A stretch of 34,996 bases of DNA from Anaerolineaceae bacterium (lineage in GTDB: Bacteria; Chloroflexota; Anaerolineae; Anaerolineales; Villigracilaceae), in the NCBI GenBank assembly GCA_009885525.1, contig VFKN01000063.1:1-34996 (forward strand), written 5' to 3'. This document shows, piece after piece, positions 1 through 8,300 of this stretch (positions are counted from its first letter, which is position 1; every line of letters starts with the position of its first letter). A program made the position numbers and the translations under genes. Under the pieces are notes generated by a model. The model had not been told where the DNA came from, did no database searches, and saw nothing but the letters and a program-made list of their open reading frames with translations.

Positions 1-2
1 AC

Positions 3-80
3 CTTGTTATTCTATGCGGTCATTCGCAGCCTCAATTTGAGAAATATCTCTGTCCCGGCAAGCGTTACCAACTCATCTGA
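3..80 (+). CDS. Possible 3' end of an unknown gene (partial at window edge)
   Basis: Frame 3 is open from the window edge to a TGA at 78-80 and encodes about 25 residues ending in PGKRYQLI. The stretch is compositionally protein-like but too short to identify. If real, it converges on the truncated deacetylase remnant on the other strand, and its sequence would be what replaced the missing deacetylase 3' end. It could equally be a chance open frame. Confidence 0.15.
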   Translation, partial: LVILCGHSQPQFEKYLCPGKRYQLI

Positions 81-84
81 AATT

Positions 85-456
85 TTACACACTACTTGAC
101 ATACTACCGTTTTCATAGACGGGATTCCGCTCCTGGTGGAAGTAACCGTCCGCGTCCATCAGCCCCGTGGATTGATCGCGCGTGGAGATGGGTCCCCACC
201 GGTAGGAATCCCATTCCGCGTTGAGCGTCGCGTGGACGCCCATATCCATTTCCGGATTTTCGCGGCACATCTGCGCGACAGCGGGGAACCACGCGCATGG
301 AACCATGACCGCGCCGGATGTGATCGTGCCGAAATTCCATAAATCTTTGTACGCTTGAATTGATGCGTGGCACATGCCAATATCGTCCGCGTGGATAATG
401 ACGAGGCGGTCGCTATCGGAGTAGCCTAATTTTTTGAGCAGGGGATTTGGTGTCAT
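85..456 (-). pseudogene. ChbG/YdjC-like carbohydrate deacetylase, 3'-truncated remnant
   Basis: The 123-residue product starts like a complete YdjC/ChbG-family deacetylase. It has the metal-binding IIHADDIGM segment near residues 20-28 and a GVHATLN segment near residues 72-78, followed by the family-typical YRWGP. Family members remove acetyl groups from chito-oligosaccharides or related sugars and are usually about 250-300 residues. Here similarity stops near residue 112 and the frame ends after a short unrelated tail, so over half the barrel, including later metal and catalytic residues, is missing. No continuation is visible in the 84 bases to the window edge in any frame. I read it as a decayed or rearranged gene, probably inactive. 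The ATG at 456 lacks a strong ribosome binding site. Confidence 0.7.
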
Positions 457-628
457 ATTATGTATACCGTTTTTCTTTATTTACCTGTTCGGGCGCGCAG
501 GTCGAGTCGCCGATGACTGTGCTCTTCATATTTTGACGACTTTTCCTGTTTTGCTTGATTTGTATGCCGTATCAAACTCTGTGGAGAATGTTCTTTGCGT
601 GGAAATTCAAATCCTGATTCAACAACAT

Positions 629-2101
629 CTATTCTTTCTTCTTTAATAAATATTCTTCGTAAGGTGAATTCGTAGTCAATAGCGCTGTTAAAAGTTTCCA
701 GGTCTTCTGCAGGGACGGCACAAATAACCGCTCGTCAGGTGAGTGCGGATTTTCGATCGTAGGGCCGAGTGAAATTGTATCCAGTCCGCCGCAGCGTTCG
801 CTGAGAATGCCGCATTCGAGTCCGCCGTGCGCGAGTTCAACTTTTGGTTTTACCCCAAATTCAGACTCGTAGATTTGTATGCAGCTCTTAAGCAGGAGTG
901 AATCCATGTTTGGCTGCCAGGGTGGGAATATTTTTGTTCTCTCGGTTTTTGCGCCAGCCAGCCAGGCAATTGACTCAACCCAGGTTGTAATTTCTTCCAG
1001 CCACGACAAAGATGAACTGCGATGATTCGAAATGATGAACATGCCGTCATCTTTTAATTCCATAATGCCGATGTTGTTTGAAGTTTCTACAAACCCGGCA
1101 ATCTCTGCCGACATGGCTGATACTCCGTTAGGCAATGCCATCAGCGCTTGAAGCGTTTTCTCTGTTTCTGCATTGCTGATCGCATTAATTGCCCCGTCAT
1201 TTGTCTCGGTCAGCGTGATGGATAATGTCTTTTCAGTAATTGCATATTCTGTTTGGATCGCCGAGACAATCTCAGAAAATTTTTCGCGGCATACTCCAGC
1301 TGATTCTTTCGCGCAAACGAATATGGATTCTGCGTCGCGCGGAATCGCGTTGCGCGCTGTCCCGCCTTTAATCGCAGCTAAACGGATGGGTGCGTCTCTT
1401 TGAATAAAATTCAGCACGCGCCCGATAAGTTTATTTGCCTTTGCGCGATTCTTGTTAATGTCTCCGCCTGAATGCCCGCCTTGCAGCCCGCTGACTTTGA
1501 GCTCAAATGCAATTTCTTGCGCAGATTGTATTTCCCATGTTGTTGGGATCGTAATGAAAACACTGCCCCCGCCTGCGCAGCCAATGGTAAACGAACCTTC
1601 TTCTTCCGTATCCAAATTGATCAATGTTTTTGCAGAAAGCAGGCTGGGATCGAGATTATCCGCGCCGACGAGACCGAGTTCTTCTTCAACCGTAAATAAC
1701 AATTCAAGTGCTGGATGCAATACGCTTTCATCTTCAGCCGCTGCCATCATCAATGCGATCGCAATTCCGTTGTCTGCGCCGAGTGTTGTTCCGTTTGCCT
1801 TGATCCAATCCCCATCATGAACGACTTGAATTGGGTCGCGCATGAAATCATGCTTTGAATCAGGCGTCTTCTGCCAGACCATATCCAGATGACCTTGCAG
1901 GATAAGCGGCTCCGTTGATTCGCGCCCTGCGCTGGCTGGGATATAAATAACGAGATTTCCCGCCGCATCTGTCCTGGATTTGAAGTTACGAGCTATTCCC
2001 CAATCTATCAGCCATTGCCGGATTCCAGCCTCATATTTCGTGCCGCGCGGAATGGCGGAGATTTCTTCGAAACGGGAGATAATAAGATTTGCAGGGTTCA
2101 T
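629..2101 (-). CDS. pepD: Aminoacyl-histidine dipeptidase (PepD-like, peptidase family M20C)
   Basis: The 490-residue length matches PepD/cytosol nonspecific dipeptidases, which hydrolyse Xaa-His and other dipeptides in the cytoplasm using two metal ions. Metal and catalytic motifs are in order: GHLDMV (H71, D73), LGADNG (bridging Asp near 110), FTVEEELGLVGA (catalytic Glu region 139-141), NLDTEEEG, HSGGDI in the lid domain, and HGGLECGIL near the C-terminus. The ATG at 2101 is preceded on its strand by AAAGAGGATC, a good ribosome binding site. There is no signal peptide. It is transcribed away from the injection locus and is probably a housekeeping flank rather than part of it. The family assignment is secure; exact substrate range is not visible. 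Confidence 0.93.
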   Translation of the reverse strand: MNPANLIISRFEEISAIPRGTKYEAGIRQWLIDWGIARNFKSRTDAAGNLVIYIPASAGRESTEPLILQGHLDMVWQKTPDSKHDFMRDPIQVVHDGDWIKANGTTLGADNGIAIALMMAAAEDESVLHPALELLFTVEEELGLVGADNLDPSLLSAKTLINLDTEEEGSFTIGCAGGGSVFITIPTTWEIQSAQEIAFELKVSGLQGGHSGGDINKNRAKANKLIGRVLNFIQRDAPIRLAAIKGGTARNAIPRDAESIFVCAKESAGVCREKFSEIVSAIQTEYAITEKTLSITLTETNDGAINAISNAETEKTLQALMALPNGVSAMSAEIAGFVETSNNIGIMELKDDGMFIISNHRSSSLSWLEEITTWVESIAWLAGAKTERTKIFPPWQPNMDSLLLKSCIQIYESEFGVKPKVELAHGGLECGILSERCGGLDTISLGPTIENPHSPDERLFVPSLQKTWKLLTALLTTNSPYEEYLLKKKE

Positions 2102-2278
2102 TGTGATCCTCTTTGTTTTCGCTGTGATTTTCCACGAGATAGTTTAAGGCACAATTAATGTTTGGTAAATACTCAATGGGAGTAATTTCTGCGGGAAATT
2201 CTCCCAGCGTTGATGGATTTATTGTATCTAATTGTGCTGTTTACATAAAATATATATTTACGATATAATACAAAAAAT

Positions 2279-2400
2279 GTAACTGCTCAGCCATGTCATT
2301 GCGAGGAGGGCGATCTTCCCGACGAAGCAATCTCATGGTGCAAAGGGATTGCTTCGGACAAAAAACAAGAGCGTCCTCGCAATGACATCTGAGTAGTCAC
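2279..2400. mobile_element. 122-bp MITE-like element with TIRs and 8-bp target duplication
   Basis: The ends are GTAACTGCTCAG (2279-2290) and, reverse-complemented, GTGACTACTCAG (2389-2400), matching at 10 of 12. Inside are strong inverted arms: TGTCATTGCGAGGA (2294-2307) against TCCTCGCAATGACA (2374-2387), and CGAAGCAAT (2323-2331) against ATTGCTTCG (2348-2356). CAAAAAAT occurs immediately outside both ends (2271-2278 and 2401-2408), as expected for a target-site duplication. It has no coding capacity, so it would need a transposase in trans. Related partial copies lie at 34408-34460 and 34866-34922. The core TGTCATTGCGAGG...CGAAGCAATCT is a repeat type known from many bacterial genomes. Confidence 0.8.
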
Positions 2401-2616
2401 CAAAAAATGTAATTTATGTATTATAAAAAACTTTATAGCCTCTTAAAAATCTACTCTCTACCATACATACACCTCATAAAGCAGAAGATTGTTTTGGCAA
2501 AAATTACTTTGTGGGGATGTTTATATGGTAGGGAATTTTTTAAACATGGAAATCCACGCGCCAGCCTCTTGTGCGTGAGATTGTAGTCAAATTTAGTTGT
2601 AAATGAAGCGTTGTCT

Positions 2617-2632
2617 GCTCTTGTACAAGAGC
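2617..2632. promoter_or_regulatory. 16-bp perfect palindrome, operator candidate
   Basis: GCTCTTGTACAAGAGC is perfectly self-complementary. It lies 137 bp upstream of the first CIS-locus gene and just upstream of a weak promoter candidate, a position typical of a dimeric transcription-factor site. No regulator gene is present in the window, and a second copy was not noticed. Confidence 0.4.
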
Positions 2633-2644
2633 CGCATTCGGCAA

Positions 2645-2674
2645 TTGTGACGGGCTAAATCCCAACTCGAATAT
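2645..2674 (+). promoter_or_regulatory. Weak sigma-70-like promoter candidate for the FHA gene
   Basis: TTGTGA (2645-2650) and GAATAT (2669-2674) are separated by 18 bp, directly downstream of the 16-bp palindrome. The match to consensus is modest and the call rests mainly on position upstream of the long + strand gene series. Confidence 0.22.
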
Positions 2675-2695
2675 TGATCAGGCTGACTTTTTAGT

Positions 2696-2725
2696 ATGGG
2701 TAATTTTCAGAGATGACCCATTTTT
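2696..2725 (+). terminator. Small hairpin plus T-run, attenuator-like
   Basis: ATGGGT (2696-2701) pairs with ACCCAT (2716-2721) across a 14-base loop, and the right arm runs into TTTTT (2721-2725). The stem is only six pairs, so it would be a weak intrinsic terminator at best. It sits in what would be the untranslated leader of the first CIS-locus gene, 43 bp before its start codon. Confidence 0.2.
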
Positions 2726-2768
2726 AAAGTTTCAGCAAAGTCTGAATTAAACACTTAGAGGTAAAGCA

Positions 2769-4304
2769 ATGGAACTGTTAATTGTCGAGAAAAATGGCTG
2801 GTCAAAACCGGTAAAAATAAACCGGGCGATTACCCGCATCGGCAGTGCGTCCTCGAATGACATCCAATTGCAGTCCGCGGAAATTGCCTCAGTTCACCTC
2901 CAAATCCTTTATTCCACCAATTCAGCATCCAGTTGTAAAGTCGTTAATCTGGCACATGAAATTACAGCCAGAGTGTCGCGTGAAATACGTCAGCTGCCTC
3001 CTTACGCGGCGGTTGATATTCGCGACGGCGATGAGATCCTGTTTGACGATTATTCGATCACCTTTCGTTTGCCCCTGTCTGCTGATGTAATGCAATCCGC
3101 CACGATGATCGATGCATCACTGTCTTTCGCGGATGCCGTTTTACGGCCCGGGTTTGCGACAACAGGTCTGTTAACCATTAAGAACGCCGGTAAGCGATCC
3201 GCCTGCCAATTCATGGTAGATCTCAATGGTTTGCCAGCCGATTGTTTTCAAATTGATCCCATTCCACTGATGTATTCAGGGGCGGAAGAGGAAGTGCGTA
3301 TCCGGATATTCCATCGGGTTCTCTACCCGTTGGCCGGACTTCAAAAGTTAGTCTTAAAAGTTAGCGCACCGGAAAGCTATCCGGGCGAGGAATTAATTAT
3401 CCAGCAGGGTATTTATATTGCTCCGGTTTTCAAGCACACGCTCGAACTAGTTGACGATTTAAGCGCCGCCGCAAAACTACAGGAACAGGCGAAGACTTCC
3501 GACGCTGTCGCTGCGGAGCATTTGCACCAGCAGCAGCCTACTCATGTAGCGGTCATTGAATCCGTTGGTACCCAGCCGGACATAAACGAGTCCGGCGATT
3601 CAAAGTTCATGCCGGTGGCTATTCCCGCAGCCAGACCATTGGAAGATATCTTCTCCAACTCTCCGATGCAGCAGGAAATCTATGAGCGTCCCGCGCCAAA
3701 GAAAGCCGCGCCGGATATTTCCAAATTGAAAATTATGCGCGCACCAGTGGATGATGAGGAAGACGCAGTGTTAATATCTGCGGCGGTTCCTGCATCTGTG
3801 CCATTGGAAGAAGTCGTTTCCGATCCTCCAATGCAGCAGGAAATTCTGGAGCGTCCTGCGCAACGGGAATCTGCGCCGGATATTTCTAAATTAAGAATTA
3901 TGCGCCCACCAGTGGATGATGACGAAGATGCCGCGTTAATATCGGCGGAGGTTTCCGCATCTGCGCCATTGGAAGATGTTGTTTCCAACCCTTCGACGCA
4001 GCAGGAAGTCGTGGAGCGTTCCGCGCCAAAGAAAACCACCCCGGTTATTTCCCGACCTGTGCCGGATATTTCCAAATTGAAAGTTATGCGCGCGCCAGTG
4101 GATTATATCGATGATGATGCAGCGCCAGCGGCAGCGATCGTGGAAAATGCCGAAGTCAAGCCTGTGGTGCAGCAGGAATTACCTGATCGTCCCGCACAAA
4201 AGCAATCTAACGCGGCTGCTCCTCAACCTGTGCTGGATGTTTCCAAAATGAAGGTTGTGCAGGGTCGGGCAGATGCCGATAATTTTTGGGACGAAAAAAG
4301 ATGA
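2769..4304 (+). CDS. FHA-like domain protein with Ig-like domain and repetitive acidic/proline-rich tail
   Basis: The 511-residue soluble protein has no signal or membrane segment. Residues about 1-100 form an FHA-like fold (RIGSASSNDIQL, then a His in IASVHLQI), followed to about 225 by a beta-sandwich region resembling the NEW3/Ig-like domain that also follows FHA in the giant protein at 5385. From about 290 the sequence is low-complexity with 55-residue repeats. The motif PDISKLK[IV]MR-PVD recurs at residues about 314, 369 and 431, with a variant (LDVSKMKVV) at 488 near the C-terminus. In canonical FHA domains a Gly-Arg and Ser-Arg-His bind phosphothreonine; here the Arg is Ser and SRH is SVH, so phosphopeptide binding is doubtful. 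AGAGGTAAAG precedes the ATG. Likely a cytoplasmic scaffold; function unproven. Confidence 0.75.
   Translation: MELLIVEKNGWSKPVKINRAITRIGSASSNDIQLQSAEIASVHLQILYSTNSASSCKVVNLAHEITARVSREIRQLPPYAAVDIRDGDEILFDDYSITFRLPLSADVMQSATMIDASLSFADAVLRPGFATTGLLTIKNAGKRSACQFMVDLNGLPADCFQIDPIPLMYSGAEEEVRIRIFHRVLYPLAGLQKLVLKVSAPESYPGEELIIQQGIYIAPVFKHTLELVDDLSAAAKLQEQAKTSDAVAAEHLHQQQPTHVAVIESVGTQPDINESGDSKFMPVAIPAARPLEDIFSNSPMQQEIYERPAPKKAAPDISKLKIMRAPVDDEEDAVLISAAVPASVPLEEVVSDPPMQQEILERPAQRESAPDISKLRIMRPPVDDDEDAALISAEVSASAPLEDVVSNPSTQQEVVERSAPKKTTPVISRPVPDISKLKVMRAPVDYIDDDAAPAAAIVENAEVKPVVQQELPDRPAQKQSNAAAPQPVLDVSKMKVVQGRADADNFWDEKR
3637..4265 (+). repeat. In-gene tandem 165-bp (55-aa) repeats
   Basis: Segments beginning with CCATTGGAAGA recur near 3637, 3801 and 3966, and the encoded PDISKL motif recurs at 55-residue spacing and then at a longer, degenerate spacing. 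The units are diverged but clearly homologous, indicating expansion by tandem duplication in the tail of the FHA-like protein. Confidence 0.75.
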
Positions 4305-5362
4305 TGAATATGTCTGGAGTAGATCTTATGGATTGGAGCCAGCTGGCTTTGAAAATATTATTGACGGGTATCTTATTTATTATTTTAGCTGTCATTTGTA
4401 TATTGCTGATCACCCGTATTCAACGGTGGCTGACTGTTGAAAATAAACGCGAACATATCGTCAAGTTAAGCAATCAGGGCAATTTTACGAGTGTTTTTAA
4501 CCTATCGGTTGTTTCAGTTGAACAGATATTCAGTTTCAAGTTTTTGTTGAATGATATTCCCTTAATTGCCGTACCTCAAACCGAGATTTCACAGTCCCTT
4601 TCGGATGACGTAAATACGACTCCATCAGAGCAGCCTGTGCAGAAGAACACGACAGAGAAAAAGGCAGAGATTAAAGCGGATAAAAAGACCAGCGCCGCGG
4701 GCGGGCTTGTCAAGGGCGGGCAGGCTGTGGCGGCCAAGGCCGGTATGCTTGCTTCTTTTATGAGCACTCTGGCGTCCTTACTGCCCGGCAATTTGGGCAG
4801 TAATTTGCGCACCCAAAGCGAAACTTTAAGAGGGGCACAGTCGAGTGCCCAAACTGTGGCACAGGCTCCGGTAAATGCCCAGCGCAGGGCGGAATCACTT
4901 CAGCAGCAAGGCGGCAAACTGAGCGGGGCAAAGCCTGCAGCCACAAAAACTGGCAACCCGCCCAATGTCAATGTCCAGCAGCCCGAAGCGCATTCTTCCG
5001 CTCCTACATTTGTACATTCACAATCTGAGCGCCAGATGTTAACTGCGGCAAGAAAAGTGACGCCGGGTGTTTACATGGTACAGACTCAGCCTGTGGAACC
5101 GGGCGCCGATCTTTCGCTGATGCTGCGGATTGAGGCATTAAAGCGAAGCCGCCCAGACGGCACTTTTGCCTATACACTGAGTTCGCAACAGCTGCCGGTG
5201 GAAACGCTGGAAGGGGAGCTGCCGCCTGTTATCAAACAGGGCGTTCTTTATTTTTCCCATATTCACATCTGGCGCTATTGGCTGGCGCCTGTTGTCAATC
5301 TTCTTGTTATTGCCACTTTGCTGTCCACGTTAATTTTTATAGTCAGGTTTATTTGGAACTAA
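4301..5362 (+). CDS. Two-TM membrane protein of the CIS locus, unknown family
   Basis: I chose ATG 4301, which overlaps the preceding stop in ATGA and implies translational coupling; an in-frame TTG at 4286 is a longer alternative. The 353-residue product has one hydrophobic segment near residues 16-38 (LLTGILFIILAVICILLI) and a second at the very C-terminus (about 325-350). Positively charged residues after the first segment suggest the 280-residue middle is cytoplasmic. That middle contains an Ala/Gln/Pro-rich linker (about 110-245) between two small ordered parts. I do not recognise a family. Wedged between two FHA-like proteins ahead of the tail genes, it could be a membrane docking partner for the particle; this is inference. 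Confidence 0.7.
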   Translation: MMNMSGVDLMDWSQLALKILLTGILFIILAVICILLITRIQRWLTVENKREHIVKLSNQGNFTSVFNLSVVSVEQIFSFKFLLNDIPLIAVPQTEISQSLSDDVNTTPSEQPVQKNTTEKKAEIKADKKTSAAGGLVKGGQAVAAKAGMLASFMSTLASLLPGNLGSNLRTQSETLRGAQSSAQTVAQAPVNAQRRAESLQQQGGKLSGAKPAATKTGNPPNVNVQQPEAHSSAPTFVHSQSERQMLTAARKVTPGVYMVQTQPVEPGADLSLMLRIEALKRSRPDGTFAYTLSSQQLPVETLEGELPPVIKQGVLYFSHIHIWRYWLAPVVNLLVIATLLSTLIFIVRFIWN

Positions 5363-5384
5363 TTGCATACAAAAGGATATTATT

Positions 5385-8300
5385 ATGATAGAGCGCAATG
5401 TTCGAGATGGAAATAATTCAAAGGAGTTGGACTTTGACCAACCTGTGGTAAATATTGGCAGTCATCCGGAAAACGATATTGCTATTGTCGGGCAGGGAAT
5501 TTTGCCTTTTCACGCGATGGCCTTTTTACAGGATGGCGCATATCATCTGACGTGTCTATCGCCGGAGGCCCAGATCAGCGTAGATGGCGCGGCGGTTAAT
5601 GGTGAAAATATTATCCTTGCCGAACGGCAAAACGTGATGATCGGCGATTACGCGATTTCCTTTCAGCGTAACGGCACGCCTACCAGCATGCATGCTTCCG
5701 TATCCATGCGCGGCGCAGGCAGCGGCATTAAAAGTAAAAGCGCGGCACCGGTATCCGCCAATTTGGGAAATGAAATCCTGGTGAATGTGATCTCGCGTTT
5801 GTCGGATGTCGAGGTTGGCCAAAGCGCATCTTATGAATTGGAAGTAGTAAACGCTGGCCCTATCGTGGCTGGTTTTTCCATCAGTTTAGAGGGTGTTCCA
5901 GATGATTGGATCGAGATCGCTCCGCGCACCTTCAAGTTAAATGAAGGTCAGCGCGCAACGGTCAGACTCACGGTTACGCCTCCCAGAGATCCAGGCAGCT
6001 CGGCAGGAAAGCATCCCTTGAACGCGGTTATTTCTTCCTCCAACTATGCCGGTCTCCAGGTTGCTGTGCCGCTTGACCTGTTCATTCAACCCTATTATGA
6101 GTTCAGCCTGGGGAATCTTTCGCCAAAACAGCAGAATATTTTCTGGCGGAGGCGGTTCGGGGTGGCCAAACTGCCGATTACAAATCTGGGCAACGGCGCA
6201 GCCGATTTCACCACTTCCGCACTGGATGATGAAAACGGATGTTCGTTTGATTTTCAAGTCAGCGATGAGCTGCAACTTAACCGTCAGGCGACCTTCAATG
6301 TGCCGGCAGGTTCCACTATGACTTTGCCGATCGAGATTACCCCGCTTAAGCGGCCGGTTTTTGCCATGCGCAGCAAGCGCTATCAATACACCACAACTGT
6401 GCAAGTGACCCAACAGGCAGTTTCCCAACAGGTCGTCAGCGGGTCTGTAACCAGTTATCCTTTGTTTGGCTGGTGGAGCATTGTGTTGAGTGTGATGGCT
6501 CTTCTGTTAGGCATTTTTATTTTGGTTCAACCATACATTCGAAATTATAGTGTTGTGGCAGGTAAGGATGTGATCGAGTTGGGTGACACCACTAAGCTGG
6601 AATGGGCGGTTTCACCCTTTGCTACCCGCGTGAATATCTCGAGCATAGATCAAGCCATTGCTTATGGGCAAACCTCATTGACTGTTGCTCCCAAGCAATC
6701 GACCACATACGAACTCGTAGCCGGGAACTGGCTCTCCGGTCTGCTCGGTCTGGATAGGAAGGGGATCAAAACTGTGTTGGTTGTCCCGCCTTCCCCAACG
6801 GTCAATGTATTCGAAGTGGACAACACGAGGGTTGCGAGGGGCAAGGCGGTTAATGTTCGCTGGTCTGTCACGCAGGCAGATAAAGCCATTTTGACCATCG
6901 GCGGCGTGGTCTACGAATTGCCTCCCGATAAGTTCAGCGGTGAGCAGTCGGTTGTGCTCGACAAGAATTCGCTGGTCACCCTGGATGCGCGCAATGCCAG
7001 CGGCAGTGAATTGCGCAGCTATTATATTAATGTTGTGGATCCTAATATTATTGTCAATAAATTTATTGTTTGGGTTAGACCGCAGGCTTCCTTAGCAGGC
7101 ATCCCTAGCCAGCCTTCTTTGGTTTCATTTTTAGCGGATCAACTTGCGAAATTTTCCATATCGCACAAGGCTGCGCCTATTCTCAATCCAAGTCCATTGG
7201 CTTTGGGCGCTCCAGCGGCGGCAGATAACTTTACCGAAAGATATGTCGAACTCGTTTCAGATAAATCCAGCGATTCGGGCTACCGCGTGGAGTTTTACCA
7301 ACCAAAACGCGAGCTTGCAAAGGGCGAGCAGGTGATGATCCAGTGGGATGTACAGGGTACGGATGCCGACACCGTACAGATTGCGCCTTTTACCGATGTG
7401 CTGCCCAATATTGGTGAACAGCCATTCTTCCCGCAGGAATCGATGAACTTTGTTCTGACTGCCCAGAGCGGCGAGAAAAAAGGATTATTTATGCTGCCCG
7501 TGGTGGTCTTTGATGGTGCGCCGCCCGTAGCGCCCAAGATCGATATTTTTAAAGCATCGCCCATGAGTATGACCGGCGGGCAAAATGTCCAATTTGCCTG
7601 GTCTGTATCTGGCGAGTGGACGCGGATACAGTTGACGAGCGGTAAAGGCGTGGTTGCAGATAATATGAATCCGGAAGGTTTCAAGACTGTCAGTGTGACT
7701 CAAAGCGATACTTTTGTCTTGAAGGCTTGGAATGGCACACTGAGCAGCAGCTCGGCGCTTGATATAACGGTTAACCCTTCCTTGATCGAGACGCCGCTTA
7801 AAATTACAAGCGTTTACCCGACGACCGGCATATTTGTGACCGGCGATAAAATTTCTGTTACAGTCGAGTTCCCATCCCTCTCATCCGATGACCCAGCTCC
7901 AACAGGGACTGTCATTGTTTCAGACGGGCAATCATCCTGTACGTTTACCTTACCGGTGAAAACCTGTAACTTGATTTTCACCACGCCCGGTTCAAAAAGA
8001 CTGACTGCCAGTTATGGCGGCGATACGATCTATGTTCAAACTGAGTCTGCTAAATTCCCAGCCTCTCCAGCCGTGATCCTGGTGACCAGCGCCACAGTGG
8101 AAATGCTGCCCCTGTACTTTACGCTTAATTCGGCAACGACCCCTGCCTCTGCTGGTACCAGCATCTCTGATATTACCGCGTCACCCCTGTCGATGGATGT
8201 GAGCCTCTATATAAAAGTGCAGGTAAAGCCAGTCAGCAGTGTTCTGCCGTCTGACCTATTTTCCAGAATTAAATTTTCTTTGTGCGATCAAAATACTCAG

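Larger units (their letters stand above)
2102..2768. other. 667-bp intergenic region between pepD and the CIS locus
   Basis: No convincing coding frame was found. The region is AT-rich and contains divergent upstream regions for pepD (-) and the first FHA gene (+), an inserted MITE-like element (2279-2400), an 8-bp inverted repeat CTACCATA/TATGGTAG (about 2458-2465 and 2525-2532), a perfect 16-bp palindrome (2617-2632), a weak promoter candidate, and a small hairpin followed by T residues (2696-2725). It is the longest gene-free stretch of the window and the natural place for control of the whole downstream locus. Confidence 0.75.

Noticed and set aside
2293..2390. Inverted repeat considered as a rho-independent terminator pair between pepD and the CIS genes
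   Set aside because: The flanking 8-bp duplication, conserved outer ends and further copies elsewhere mark it as a MITE-type insertion; it also lies upstream of both genes.
3680..4075. 131-aa - strand open frame inside the FHA-like gene
   Set aside because: It is the antisense shadow of the 55-aa repeats, with Ser/Thr/Gly-rich repetitive translation and no ribosome binding site.
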